Below are positions 41,415 to 49,914 of a stretch of 64,000 nt of DNA, one piece after another. Source of the DNA: Vibrio amylolyticus (GTDB taxonomy: Bacteria; Pseudomonadota; Gammaproteobacteria; Enterobacterales; Vibrionaceae); assembly GCF_023145695.1 (NCBI RefSeq), contig NZ_JAJHVV010000004.1, positions 62,001 to 126,000 on the forward strand, in the 5' to 3' direction. The notes below the pieces were generated by a model. It saw only the letters and a list, made by a program, of their open reading frames with translations. It did not search any database and was not told the DNA's origin. Made by a program: the position numbers and the translations under genes. Position 1 is the stretch's first letter; each line of letters starts with the position of its first letter.

Positions 41415-42170
41415 ATGCAAATCAAAACAACTCTTGCTGTTAGTATCGCTTTACTGATGAGCACGCCAATTTTAGCTGAAAGCACTTTTCGTCAACACGA
41501 TGCTCACGTTCACGGTCACGTAGAGTTCAATATCGCTCAAGATGCTCACGATTTACTGATTGAAGTGACAGCACCTGGTGCCGATGTCGTTGGGTTCGAA
41601 CACGCGCCACAAAATGCACAGCAAAAAGAGAAGTTAGCCAGTGCGGTGAACATCCTCAATGATGTCGATAATATTTTTGCTTTGAATGCCTCAGCTAAAT
41701 GTGAGTTGGAATTTAAATCAGTGACACATACGTTGGGCGGTGATGATCACAAACATCATGACCATGACAAGCACGATAGCCATGACGACCACAAACATCA
41801 TGACCATGACAAGCACGATAGCCATGACGACCACAAACATCATGACCATGACAAGCACGATAGCCATGACGACCACAAACATCATGACCATGACAAGCAC
41901 GAAGGCCATGACGACCACAAGCATCATGACCACGACAAGCACGATAGCCATGATGATCATAAACATCATGACCACGACCACAGCGGCGGCCATGGTGAGT
42001 TCACGATTGAATACCACTTCCATTGTGACAACATTGATAAGCTACAATCGATTTCAACAGAATGGTTTACTCAATTCGAGACAACCGAATCAGTTAGCAT
42101 TAACCTATTGACTGATAAGGCGCAATCTGCAACTAAATTATCACCAGGAAGTAATACAATATCTTTCTAA
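41415..42170 (+). CDS. zrgA: Zinc-uptake protein ZrgA with histidine repeat (DUF2796)
   Basis: Periplasmic zinc-binding protein of the Zrg system. The signal peptide is MQIKTTLAVSIALLMSTPILA. The mature N-terminus has HDAHVHGHVEFN, then an alpha/beta region with Cys96. Residues 110-193 are six tandem 14-residue repeats (DDHKHHDHDKHDSH), followed by HGEFTIEYHFHC. The DUF2796/ZrgA family has been shown in Vibrio to bind zinc. AAGGATTAGATCC precedes the ATG. The gene lies between the DUF2607-like gene and the ATPase gene. Confidence 0.9.
   Translation: MQIKTTLAVSIALLMSTPILAESTFRQHDAHVHGHVEFNIAQDAHDLLIEVTAPGADVVGFEHAPQNAQQKEKLASAVNILNDVDNIFALNASAKCELEFKSVTHTLGGDDHKHHDHDKHDSHDDHKHHDHDKHDSHDDHKHHDHDKHDSHDDHKHHDHDKHEGHDDHKHHDHDKHDSHDDHKHHDHDHSGGHGEFTIEYHFHCDNIDKLQSISTEWFTQFETTESVSINLLTDKAQSATKLSPGSNTISF
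41742..41993 (+). repeat. Six tandem 42-bp repeats inside zrgA
   Basis: Six in-frame units of 42 bp, exactly 252 bp. Copies 2 and 3 are the same and copy 1 differs by two third-position changes, while copies 4-6 carry several more, including Asp-Ser to Glu-Gly in copy 4. This points to recent expansion at the 5' side. Each unit adds six or seven histidines. Copy number probably varies between strains by slippage. Confidence 0.95.
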
Positions 42171-42190
42171 CCTAGTTTGCTAGAGCAACC

Positions 42191-42219
42191 TTGCTAGGGT
42201 AATTCCCTTACCCTAGCAA
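42191..42219 (+). promoter_or_regulatory. 12-bp hairpin between zrgA and the zrg ATPase gene
   Basis: TTGCTAGGGTAA (42191-42202) and TTACCCTAGCAA (42208-42219) are perfect complements with loop TTCCC. No T run follows (ATCTAACT), so it is not a typical terminator. It may stabilise the 3' end of the zrgA message or partly attenuate expression of the transporter genes. Confidence 0.65.
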
Positions 42220-42241
42220 ATCTAACTAATTGGAACTTGAG

Positions 42242-42958
42242 ATGGACAATACCCTGTCTGACACCAATAACGTGGTCGTCAACTTAACGAACCTACGCTT
42301 TACTTGGCCCAATGCTAGCCAAGCGATCCTCGACATTCCCGAGCTTTCTATTCATCAACAAGAGCACGTCTTTATCAAAGGTCCAAGTGGGTGTGGTAAA
42401 TCAACACTTCTAGGGCTATTAACCGGAATTAACCAGGTACAAGACGGTCAAGTGGAAGTATTAGGAACAGATATCAGTACGCTAACACCAAGCCTGCGAG
42501 ATAAGTTCCGAGCGGATAACATTGGCTATATTTTTCAACAGTTTAATCTATTGCCTTATCTCAGTGTGATTGAAAATGTCATACTGCCTTGCCAGTTCTC
42601 GTCTCAAAGAAAAAAACAGCTCAAGCAATCACCAGAACAAGAAGCAAGAGATCTACTGGCTCGATTGCATCTGCCTAAAGACCTACTTGATAAACCTGTC
42701 ATTGAACTGAGTATTGGTCAGCAACAGCGAGTCGCAGCTGCGAGAGCGCTAATAGGAGCACCCAAGTTAATCATCGCTGATGAGCCCACTTCCGCTCTCG
42801 ATCATGAAAACCGAAGTGCTTTCATTGAGTTACTTATGGAGCAAGCAAACCTTGCAAGCTCTACTCTGGTTTTTGTTAGCCATGACCCAACGCTCGAAGC
42901 TCTATTTGATCGCTCTGTAGACTTAAAACAAATCAACGAAGCGGGGACTCACCAATGA
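42242..42958 (+). CDS. Zrg ABC transporter ATP-binding protein
   Basis: ATPase of the MacB/LolD type: Walker A GPSGCGKST, Q-loop IFQQFNLLPYL, Walker B LIIADEPTSALD, switch His in VSHDP. The signature loop is LSIGQQQRVAAARAL, with Ile where LSGGQ has Gly. I start at ATG 42242 (238 aa); a TTG four codons upstream is unlikely. It overlaps the permease gene by four bases. Zinc uptake is inferred from the operon and from work on zrg in Vibrio. I leave the individual zrg letter open. Confidence 0.9.
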   Translation: MDNTLSDTNNVVVNLTNLRFTWPNASQAILDIPELSIHQQEHVFIKGPSGCGKSTLLGLLTGINQVQDGQVEVLGTDISTLTPSLRDKFRADNIGYIFQQFNLLPYLSVIENVILPCQFSSQRKKQLKQSPEQEARDLLARLHLPKDLLDKPVIELSIGQQQRVAAARALIGAPKLIIADEPTSALDHENRSAFIELLMEQANLASSTLVFVSHDPTLEALFDRSVDLKQINEAGTHQ

Positions 42959-44214
42959 GAGCAATAACCAGCCTTGCATGGAAAAGTGTTCGTAACCGAA
43001 AAACAACCGCTATTCTCACCATTTTGACCGTAGCAATTTCGGTCATTCTATTAATGGGGGTTGAACGAATTCGTACTCAAGCCAAAGACAGCTTTGCCAA
43101 TACTATTTCTGGTACCGACCTTATTATTGGTGGCCGTTCAGGACAGGTAAACCTGCTACTTTATTCCGTATTTAGAATCGGTAATGCAACCAACAACATT
43201 GATTGGAAAAGCTATGAAGAGTTTAGTCAGCATCGAGCTGTAGACTGGGCTATTCCAATTTCACTTGGTGACTCCCATCGAGGGTTTCGCGTCATGGGCA
43301 CCAATGGTAGCTACTTTGAACATTACAAATACGGAAGTAAGCAACCACTTACTTTTAGCACTGGTAACCCATTTAGCGGTTTATTTGAGACGGTTATCGG
43401 CTCTGATGTCGCCAGATCTTTAGGCTACGAGATAGGCAGCGAAATCATCATTGCTCACGGTATCAGTGATGTAGGCTTTAGTCGACACGACAATCTGCCT
43501 TTTACCGTTGTGGGTATTCTTGCACCAACCGGAACCCCCGTAGATAAAACCGTCCATGTCTCACTTGAAGCAATAGAAGCGATTCATGTCGGCTGGGAAT
43601 CAGGGGCAAACTTAGGCAATGCACCAACCGCTGAGCAACTTAATGCTCTAGATTTTAAGCCTCAGCAAATTACAGCAATGATGGTTGGCTTAAAATCCAA
43701 AATTCAAACCTTTGCTTTGCAGCGCCAAATCAACACCTACCCACATGAGCCACTGAGCGCGATTATGCCAGGCGTTGCCTTGCATGAACTTTGGGGGATG
43801 ATGTCGGTTGCTGAGCAAGCCTTAATGGCCGTGTCTATCTTCGTCGTGATTGCTGGATTACTTGGTATGCTGAGTAGTCTATTAACGAGCCTTCAAGAGA
43901 GGAGGCGTGAAATGGCGATTCTTAGAGCTATGGGAGCCAGGCCAAAACATGTCTTTGCTCTGCTCATTAGCGAGGCGAGTGCCCTTACATTTATCGGTAT
44001 TCTTGTCGGAATCACTGGGCTATACTTTGCCCTCGCTGTGGGACAACCCATCATCCAGCAGCAATATGGAATTACAATTGCAATGAGTGCAATTACCGCT
44101 TACGAATGGACTTTACTAGGATTTGTACAACTTGCCGGCATCATTATCGGCTTTATTCCAGCGCTAAGAGCCTATCGACAATCTCTTAGTGATGGTATGA
44201 CAATAAGAATCTAG
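42955..44214 (+). CDS. Zrg ABC transporter permease, FtsX/MacB-like
   Basis: A 419-residue membrane protein with the four-helix layout of MacB/LolC/FtsX permeases: TM1 near residues 18-38, a large periplasmic domain (about 40-280), and TM2-TM4 near 288-312, 335-365 and 385-408. The cytoplasmic coupling segment is ERRREMAILRAMGARPKHVF. Such permeases usually drive mechanical work or export across the periplasm, not classical import, so its place in a zinc-acquisition operon is unusual. The start overlaps the ATPase stop (ATGA). Confidence 0.9.
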   Translation: MRAITSLAWKSVRNRKTTAILTILTVAISVILLMGVERIRTQAKDSFANTISGTDLIIGGRSGQVNLLLYSVFRIGNATNNIDWKSYEEFSQHRAVDWAIPISLGDSHRGFRVMGTNGSYFEHYKYGSKQPLTFSTGNPFSGLFETVIGSDVARSLGYEIGSEIIIAHGISDVGFSRHDNLPFTVVGILAPTGTPVDKTVHVSLEAIEAIHVGWESGANLGNAPTAEQLNALDFKPQQITAMMVGLKSKIQTFALQRQINTYPHEPLSAIMPGVALHELWGMMSVAEQALMAVSIFVVIAGLLGMLSSLLTSLQERRREMAILRAMGARPKHVFALLISEASALTFIGILVGITGLYFALAVGQPIIQQQYGITIAMSAITAYEWTLLGFVQLAGIIIGFIPALRAYRQSLSDGMTIRI

Positions 44215-44222
44215 GAATCACT

Positions 44223-44729
44223 ATGAACAAGTTTCTTTTATCTGCAATGTTATCAATCGTGACATTGCTGCCGAATCTAGCGACTGCGTCTGATGCTACA
44301 GCAGATGTAATGACCATTAACTGGATTGACTTAGTCCCTGAGAATGAACGCAATCAATTTGATGCGGCAGGCATGCCAGAACTGGATCACTCAGGCAATC
44401 AAATGGCCCAGTCAATGGTAGGAAGCGTTCGCCCTGAACTTAATAACAGCACGGTAAAGATTCCGGGATTTGTTATTCCACTTGAAGGCGATGCCAATAA
44501 GGTCACTGAATTTCTCCTCGTCCCTTACTTTGGTGCTTGTATTCACGTTCCACCACCACCGCCAAACCAAATCATCTACGTGAAGTTTCCAGAAGGCGCG
44601 CCAGTACAACAGCTGTGGGATGTAATATATGTAACAGGAACGTTAAAGACAGAAACTATCAGCCATGAACTGGCTGAAACTGCCTATTTCCTAGAGGGAA
44701 CTGCGATTACCGAATATGATGATATGTAA
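44223..44729 (+). CDS. Periplasmic DUF3299 protein of the zrg operon
   Basis: A 168-residue secreted protein (signal peptide MNKFLLSAMLSIVTLLPNLATA). The DUF3299 signature is KIPGFVIPLEGDANKVTEFLLVPYFGACIHVPPPPPNQ with one Cys and a His, a possible metal or haem-like ligand pair. It follows the permease by 8 bp, so it is the last member of the operon. The function of DUF3299 is not established. A periplasmic partner of the permease is the most economical guess. Confidence 0.8.
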   Translation: MNKFLLSAMLSIVTLLPNLATASDATADVMTINWIDLVPENERNQFDAAGMPELDHSGNQMAQSMVGSVRPELNNSTVKIPGFVIPLEGDANKVTEFLLVPYFGACIHVPPPPPNQIIYVKFPEGAPVQQLWDVIYVTGTLKTETISHELAETAYFLEGTAITEYDDM

Positions 44730-44765
44730 TCTCTAATCCTCAAGATAACCTGTCAATCTTCTACT

Positions 44766-44870
44766 CTAAGATATAAAGCTAGATAGATACGCTAATATTG
44801 CCATGTATAGCAGTAAGAGTAGGACGATTGATAGGTGCTTTTTAATTTTATTCTCTTTGATATACTTCAT
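44766..44870 (-). CDS. Candidate 34-residue single-pass membrane peptide
   Basis: A short frame on the minus strand: MKYIKENKIKKH followed by LSIVLLLLLYMAILAYLSSFIS. It has a basic N-terminus and one strong hydrophobic helix of about 20 residues, the usual design of small inner-membrane proteins. GAGAGGG lies 4 bases before the ATG, a good ribosome-binding site. It sits alone between the zrg operon and the TIGR03899-like gene. I do not recognise a family, and the reading could be accidental in this AT-rich stretch. Confidence 0.45.
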   Translation of the reverse strand: MKYIKENKIKKHLSIVLLLLLYMAILAYLSSFIS

Positions 44871-45026
44871 AAGCCCTCTCAATCAATAGTAACAACTTTA
44901 ACAAATTGTTATCATTTTTAATAGTCTCATTTTTTATATCTCGTTTAGTCTTTATCTAGAAGTCCTCGTCATAACGCGTTACATTTTAATTAGTTGTAAA
45001 CAAGCTCTGTGAGTTGAGGGACATCT
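44871..45026. promoter_or_regulatory. Divergent AT-rich region with a 13-bp palindrome
   Basis: It separates the candidate membrane peptide (minus) from the TIGR03899-like gene (plus). It contains the palindrome TAACAAATTGTTA (44899-44911), which could be an operator. AATGATAACAATT across it has partial resemblance to a Fur box, too weak to assign. GAGGGAC before 45027 is the ribosome-binding site of the plus-strand gene. Confidence 0.45.
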
Positions 45027-45929
45027 ATGGCAAATGATAACAAACCCACCGTTATCGAACATGAATCCACCGGTAACACAAAAAAGCAGCAAGATAAAAA
45101 ATCCAGTTACATTAAAGACAGTGCTAGCTGTGTGCTTAATATTGCTCAAACCTATGGCCTAGATGCGCTGCTTCAAGATGATCCCGTGGAAAAAACACCG
45201 CTTGATAGGGCTATGCAGCGAGAGCGTAAACGCCATGAGCAGCGACAAAAAAATTTAGAGCAGATCCTCAAAGCGACTCACGGTGCTTGCCGAGATGAAA
45301 CCGCAGGAAAACCTGACAGTGATTGGTTATATCGCTATTTTGATATGGCGCAGGAGATACATAATCCTTCGATGCAGAGGCTTTGGGCACAGGTATTAAA
45401 ACGAGAAATCACCAACCCAGGCTCTACTTCAATGAAAGCGCTTAAGGTTCTTCAAGACATGAGCCCGAAAGAAGCACAGGTACTACAAAAAGCAGCATCG
45501 CTTGCGTGCAGTTTTGGAACAGATAGCAGTAGAAAATTATTGGTTGGACTAAAAGCACGCAATGGCATTTTTAGTTTCGGTAAGCGAGATACAACGACAG
45601 CAGTTAACACCGGTAATTTTCAACTTCCCTACTCTAGCTTGCTAGTACTCATCGAGCTTGGTCTACTGCACGGCACTGAGCTTGAGTCAGGAGAGATTGA
45701 GATGGATCCGCCTTTACCTCTCACTTATCAAGGTAAAAGCCACTCGCTACAGCCTCAAACGAAAGGAGTCAGGTTACTCTACTATCGCTTTAGCCCTACA
45801 GGAAACGAGCTGTGCAAGCTACTTGGTAACAAGCCAAATGCCCAGTATTACGATCAGGTTGTCGCCCTACTGAGCCAGAAATTCACGGTGCACACTGAGG
45901 TCAAAAGCTCAATCCATCACACCGTTTAA
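45027..45929 (+). CDS. TIGR03899-like (DUF2806-related) protein of unknown function
   Basis: A soluble 300-residue protein with no signal peptide. The N-terminal 75 residues are charged and coiled-coil-like (RAMQRERKRHEQRQKNLEQILKA). The middle WLYRYFDMAQEIHNPSMQRLWAQVLKREITNPGSTSMKALKVLQDMSPKEAQVLQ matches the DUF2806-type motif in which a domain interacts with the last residues of a helical pair. The C-terminal part looks like a winged-helix or adaptor domain (FSPTGNELCKLLG). The function is unknown. It converges on cysC. Confidence 0.75.
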   Translation: MANDNKPTVIEHESTGNTKKQQDKKSSYIKDSASCVLNIAQTYGLDALLQDDPVEKTPLDRAMQRERKRHEQRQKNLEQILKATHGACRDETAGKPDSDWLYRYFDMAQEIHNPSMQRLWAQVLKREITNPGSTSMKALKVLQDMSPKEAQVLQKAASLACSFGTDSSRKLLVGLKARNGIFSFGKRDTTTAVNTGNFQLPYSSLLVLIELGLLHGTELESGEIEMDPPLPLTYQGKSHSLQPQTKGVRLLYYRFSPTGNELCKLLGNKPNAQYYDQVVALLSQKFTVHTEVKSSIHHTV

Positions 45930-45946
45930 CAAAACAAACCGTTGGC

Positions 45947-46570
45947 TTAATCGGCTTGTATAATGCCTTGCGCTCGAAGCTGTACAAGGCATTGTTCAAC
46001 TAACTGTTCAATAGAGTATTCACCCGTTAACAAATCAATTTCAGGGTTAAGAGGCGCTTCATAAGCCGAGCTGATGCCCGTAAAGTTGCTGATCTCACCT
46101 GCCCTTGCTTTTTTATACAATCCTTTTGGGTCACGCTTCTCACACACATCCAAAGGTGCATTGACGAATACCTCTAAAAACTCGCCATTTGGCAGCATTT
46201 CACGAACTAATTGACGCTCAGAGCGGTGCGGTGAAATAAAAGCAGAAAGCACTATCAAACCTGCGTCAGCCATCAGTTTAGATAGCTCACCAATTCGACG
46301 GATATTCTCTCGGCGATCTTGTTCAGAGAAGCCAAGATCACTACACAAACCATGACGAACATTATCACCATCAAGCAAGTAAGTGTGGTAGCCAAGCTCT
46401 GCCAACTTATTCTCTAGTGCCCCAGCCACTGTAGATTTTCCAGAACCAGAAAGGCCGGTAAACCAAAGCACTGACGGTCTCTGTTGTTTTATCTTTGCAC
46501 GGTACTCTTTATCAATCACATGCTGATGCCACACAATGTTTTCATCTTTTTCTGGCGTTAAAGTGGCCAT
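45947..46570 (-). CDS. cysC: Adenylyl-sulfate kinase
   Basis: Phosphorylates adenosine 5'-phosphosulfate to PAPS in sulfate assimilation. The P-loop is [17 protein letters not shown], followed by [32 protein letters not shown] and the product-site [13 protein letters not shown]. The length is 207. AAGGAAG precedes the ATG. It is the last gene of the cysD-cysN-SLC13-cysC run. Confidence 0.96.
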   Translation of the reverse strand: MATLTPEKDENIVWHQHVIDKEYRAKIKQQRPSVLWFTGLSGSGKSTVAGALENKLAELGYHTYLLDGDNVRHGLCSDLGFSEQDRRENIRRIGELSKLMADAGLIVLSAFISPHRSERQLVREMLPNGEFLEVFVNAPLDVCEKRDPKGLYKKARAGEISNFTGISSAYEAPLNPEIDLLTGEYSIEQLVEQCLVQLRAQGIIQAD

Positions 46571-46650
46571 AATTTACTTCCTTAAACTAAACGCTTTTTT
46601 AAACCGAGCACTCTTTCAAAGTTAACACTCAATAAATCAAAGCTTTAAAA

Positions 46651-48375
46651 TCAAAATGGGAAAAACACAGGGATTAGGCTTAACACCAATACGGAATAGA
46701 CAATAGAAATCGGTATCCCAATTCTCATATAGTCACTCAGCTTATAATTTCCTACGCTATAGACCAGTAGGTTTGTTTGATAGCCATAAGGCGAGATAAA
46801 ACTCGCACTGGCACCAAAAAGGACGGCCATAATAAACGGCATGGGATCAACGTTATAACCAAGCGCCATACTGTAGCCAATAGGAAAAGCCAACGCGGCG
46901 GCCGCGTTGTTAGTCACAAGCTCAGTTAAAATGAGAGTCATTAAGTAGACTGCCACCAACGCACCAAACACACCCCAGCCATTAAAGGCTTCCATGAACA
47001 TCTCTCCCATTCTAATCGAGAGACCCGAAGAGAGCATCAACTGAGCAATAGAGAGGGCAGAGCCGACAATCACCACAATGTCGATTGGAAAGCGGCGTCG
47101 AAGTTCATTGATTTTGATGGTGCCCAGTGCCAGCATAACGAGTAAGTAGACTAGCAACCCCTTGATAATAGGAACCAAATCAAGAAGTGCTAGACCAATG
47201 ACCATAGCAAAACCAGCCAACACAATGCTGGATTTATTGGCATCGAGCTTTGCGCTTGAGTCTAAGTCGTTAATCAAAACAAACTCACGGCGATGGGCAC
47301 GACGCTCTGATTCAAAACGCTTACCGGGTACTAGAACAAGCGTATCACCTGCGGTTAAAACAATATTACCAAGCCCACCTTCTAGTCGTTCATGACCGCG
47401 CCTAATCGCAACTACTACAGCGTCAAATCGGTCTCGAAAGTGGCTAGATTTCAATGTTTTATTACAGAAACTGGCCGATGAACTCACCACCGCTTCAACG
47501 AACCCTTGTCCATTGAGGTGATGTTGTCCAAATAGCGTTAATCCTTGTATCTCTTGCAGTGTCGCAACACTTTCTATATCACCACAAAATAACAGACGAT
47601 CTTTGGCTTGAAGAACAAAATCAGGCTCTACAGAGGGCATGCTATCGCCATCGCGAATCACCTCGGCCAAAAACAATTTTCTCAATGCTCTAAGGTTATT
47701 CTCACTGATGCTCTTGTCCACCAACGGAGAACCCGGTTCAACAATCGCTTCTAAAAAATACGGCAATTCATCTTGAGCATGATCGTCGTAGTTAGGCAGT
47801 AAGTAACTTAATGGTATCAAGATAAGCACACCACCAAAAAGAACCGCTAAACCGATAAGCGTTGGCGTGAAAAAGGTTAGGCTCGGTAAGCCGACATCTT
47901 CAACAAAACTATTGATGATAAGGTTGGTAGAAGTGCCTATCAGGGTGAGCGTTCCCCCTAGAATAGCAGCATAAGAGAGTGGGATTAGCAGCTTCGATGG
48001 TGCATGTTTCTGGTTACGCTTAATCGCACCGATTAATGACACCACCACGGCAGTATTGTTGGTAAATGATGAGAGCAACGCTGTAGAGACACCCAGTTTT
48101 GCAACCACGGTCCCAAGCTTCCCCTCTGAGATATTCTGACTCACCCAGCTAATAAGTCGTGTTTTCTCTAAAGCACACGATGCTAATATCAACAATACCA
48201 GAGTCAATAAGGAAGAATTAGTGAAGTTCGTTGCGATCGATTGAAGCTCGATTGTCCCAGCCATGAAAGCTAAGAATGCTGCACCAGCAAAGATGACGCT
48301 CGGCTTTATTCGCGTGACTAACAAGCATGTGATGATGCCTAATAGCATCGCCATAACCAATCCTTGTTCCCACAT
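46651..48375 (-). CDS. SLC13-family (DASS) permease with central TrkA-C domains
   Basis: A 574-residue inner-membrane protein with TM helices before and after a cytoplasmic insert (about residues 195-370) containing two TrkA-C/RCK-C-like domains (AIVEPGSPLVDKSISENNLR, VVAIRRGHERLEGGLGNIVLTAGDTLVLVPG). SLC13-type signature NTLNTAAVVVSLIG-like SFTNNTAVVVSLIG and the mirrored ELVTNNAAAALAFPI fit Na+/anion transport. Its place between cysN and cysC suggests sulfate uptake. This is an inference; dicarboxylate or other anions remain possible. Confidence 0.88.
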   Translation of the reverse strand: MWEQGLVMAMLLGIITCLLVTRIKPSVIFAGAAFLAFMAGTIELQSIATNFTNSSLLTLVLLILASCALEKTRLISWVSQNISEGKLGTVVAKLGVSTALLSSFTNNTAVVVSLIGAIKRNQKHAPSKLLIPLSYAAILGGTLTLIGTSTNLIINSFVEDVGLPSLTFFTPTLIGLAVLFGGVLILIPLSYLLPNYDDHAQDELPYFLEAIVEPGSPLVDKSISENNLRALRKLFLAEVIRDGDSMPSVEPDFVLQAKDRLLFCGDIESVATLQEIQGLTLFGQHHLNGQGFVEAVVSSSASFCNKTLKSSHFRDRFDAVVVAIRRGHERLEGGLGNIVLTAGDTLVLVPGKRFESERRAHRREFVLINDLDSSAKLDANKSSIVLAGFAMVIGLALLDLVPIIKGLLVYLLVMLALGTIKINELRRRFPIDIVVIVGSALSIAQLMLSSGLSIRMGEMFMEAFNGWGVFGALVAVYLMTLILTELVTNNAAAALAFPIGYSMALGYNVDPMPFIMAVLFGASASFISPYGYQTNLLVYSVGNYKLSDYMRIGIPISIVYSVLVLSLIPVFFPF

Positions 48376-48469
48376 AAATCATCCTTAGATAGGATAGTGA
48401 CTACTCACTTCCTACTGTCACATAAATATAAGTCACCTCCGTCACAAGGCGACTTCATTAGCTACTTGA

Positions 48470-49897
48470 TTACTTCAACAGCTGACTTAGGTCCTTGGCA
48501 CCCCAGTGAGGGAAATGCTTACGAACCAATGCGTTTAGTTCAACTTCAAACGCTGAAATATTGCCAACTTGCTGCTCAACCTGAGTCAAACTCTCTCGCA
48601 CTAAACCGGCACCAACGGTTACGTTAGTTAGGCGATCAATGATGATAAAACCACCGGTATCTGTACAGTGCTGATAGCTATCGACAGCGACAGATTCCGT
48701 TAGTGTCCACTCACATGATCCAATGCCGTTTAATGGCAGCTCGGCTGCAGAATGCGTCGACAGGTTATTAATATCGTATTGGTAGCGAATCGCTTCGACA
48801 CGACCAACGGTTTTTTTACCCGCAATCTTAATGTCGTATTCACGTCCAGGTTGTAGTGGCTGTTCGGTCATCCAAACAACATCCGCAGCTAAGTGGTTGG
48901 TCGATTCCACCTGAGCGTCATCAAGCACGATCAAATCACCACGGCTGATATCGATCTCATCTTCCAGTGTTAAAGTCACGGCAAGACCAGCTTGTGCCTC
49001 GTCTAAATCACCATCAAACGTAACAATACGTGCAACTGACGACTCTTTTCCTGAAGGAAGAACTTTGATTTTGTCGCCAACTTTAACGGTGCCAGATGCA
49101 ATCGTGCCAGCAAAACCACGGAAATCTAAGTTCGGGCGATTAACATACTGAACAGGGAAACGGAACTCACCATCCAGTTTCGACTTATCAATATCAACGG
49201 TCTCTAATAGCTCAAGTAGTGTCGGCCCTTTGAACCAGTTCATCTCTTTACTCGAAGAGGCTACATTCTCACCTTCTAATGCAGATAGAGGCAGAATCTG
49301 AATGTCAGTTTCGCCTTGCAAGTTTTCAGCAAACGCAAGGTATTCATCACGAATGGTTTCAAACGTCTCTTGTGAGTAGTCCACAAGATCCATTTTATTA
49401 ACCGCTACAATAAAATGCTTAATGCCAATCAGGTTAGAGATAAACGAGTGACGACGTGTTTGATCCAATACCCCTTTACGTGCATCAATCAAAATGATCG
49501 CAACATCACAAGTTGAAGCGCCTGTCGCCATGTTACGGGTGTACTGCTCATGCCCAGGGGTATCTGCAATAATAAATTTGCGTTTCTGAGTCGAAAAGTA
49601 GCGATATGCGACATCAATGGTAATACCTTGCTCACGTTCAGCTTGTAGACCATCAACCAGTAGTGCTAAATCGGGTTTCTCACCCGTTGTACCTACACGT
49701 TGGCTATCATTGTGAACGGCAGCAAGCTGATCTTCATAAATCTGATGAGTATCATGAAGTAAGCGACCAATTAGCGTGCTCTTTCCATCATCGACTGAGC
49801 CACAAGTGAGGAATCTAAGCAGTGATTTATGTTGGTGTTGGTTTAGGTAACCTTCAATACCAAGCTCAGCAACCTGAGCTTCAATTACATTGTTCAT
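48470..49897 (-). CDS. cysN: Sulfate adenylyltransferase GTPase subunit
   Basis: The GTPase that drives ATP sulfurylase. It has an EF-Tu-like G domain: G1 [14 protein letters not shown]3 [12 protein letters not shown] and G4 NKMDLVD, then beta-barrel domains with [20 protein letters not shown]. The length is 475, so the APS-kinase fusion (CysNC) is absent; cysC is separate. It is 17 bp after cysD, with AAGGAC as ribosome-binding site. Confidence 0.97.
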   Translation of the reverse strand: MNNVIEAQVAELGIEGYLNQHQHKSLLRFLTCGSVDDGKSTLIGRLLHDTHQIYEDQLAAVHNDSQRVGTTGEKPDLALLVDGLQAEREQGITIDVAYRYFSTQKRKFIIADTPGHEQYTRNMATGASTCDVAIILIDARKGVLDQTRRHSFISNLIGIKHFIVAVNKMDLVDYSQETFETIRDEYLAFAENLQGETDIQILPLSALEGENVASSSKEMNWFKGPTLLELLETVDIDKSKLDGEFRFPVQYVNRPNLDFRGFAGTIASGTVKVGDKIKVLPSGKESSVARIVTFDGDLDEAQAGLAVTLTLEDEIDISRGDLIVLDDAQVESTNHLAADVVWMTEQPLQPGREYDIKIAGKKTVGRVEAIRYQYDINNLSTHSAAELPLNGIGSCEWTLTESVAVDSYQHCTDTGGFIIIDRLTNVTVGAGLVRESLTQVEQQVGNISAFEVELNALVRKHFPHWGAKDLSQLLK

Positions 49898-49914
49898 GTT
49901 CTGTCCTTAGATCC

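Noticed and set aside
41742..41993. Possible CRISPR-like array from the regular 42-bp periodicity
   Set aside because: Repeats are contiguous with no unique spacers, are in frame with zrgA and encode histidine units; no cas genes are present.
41718..42023. A 101-codon antisense frame over the zrgA repeats, rich in Val and Met
   Set aside because: It is the complement of the histidine repeat (GTG/ATG codons opposite CAC/CAT) and has no independent support.
44890..44915. Fur box in the region between the small ORF and the TIGR03899-like gene
   Set aside because: Only about 12 of 19 positions agree with the consensus, too few in an AT-rich region.
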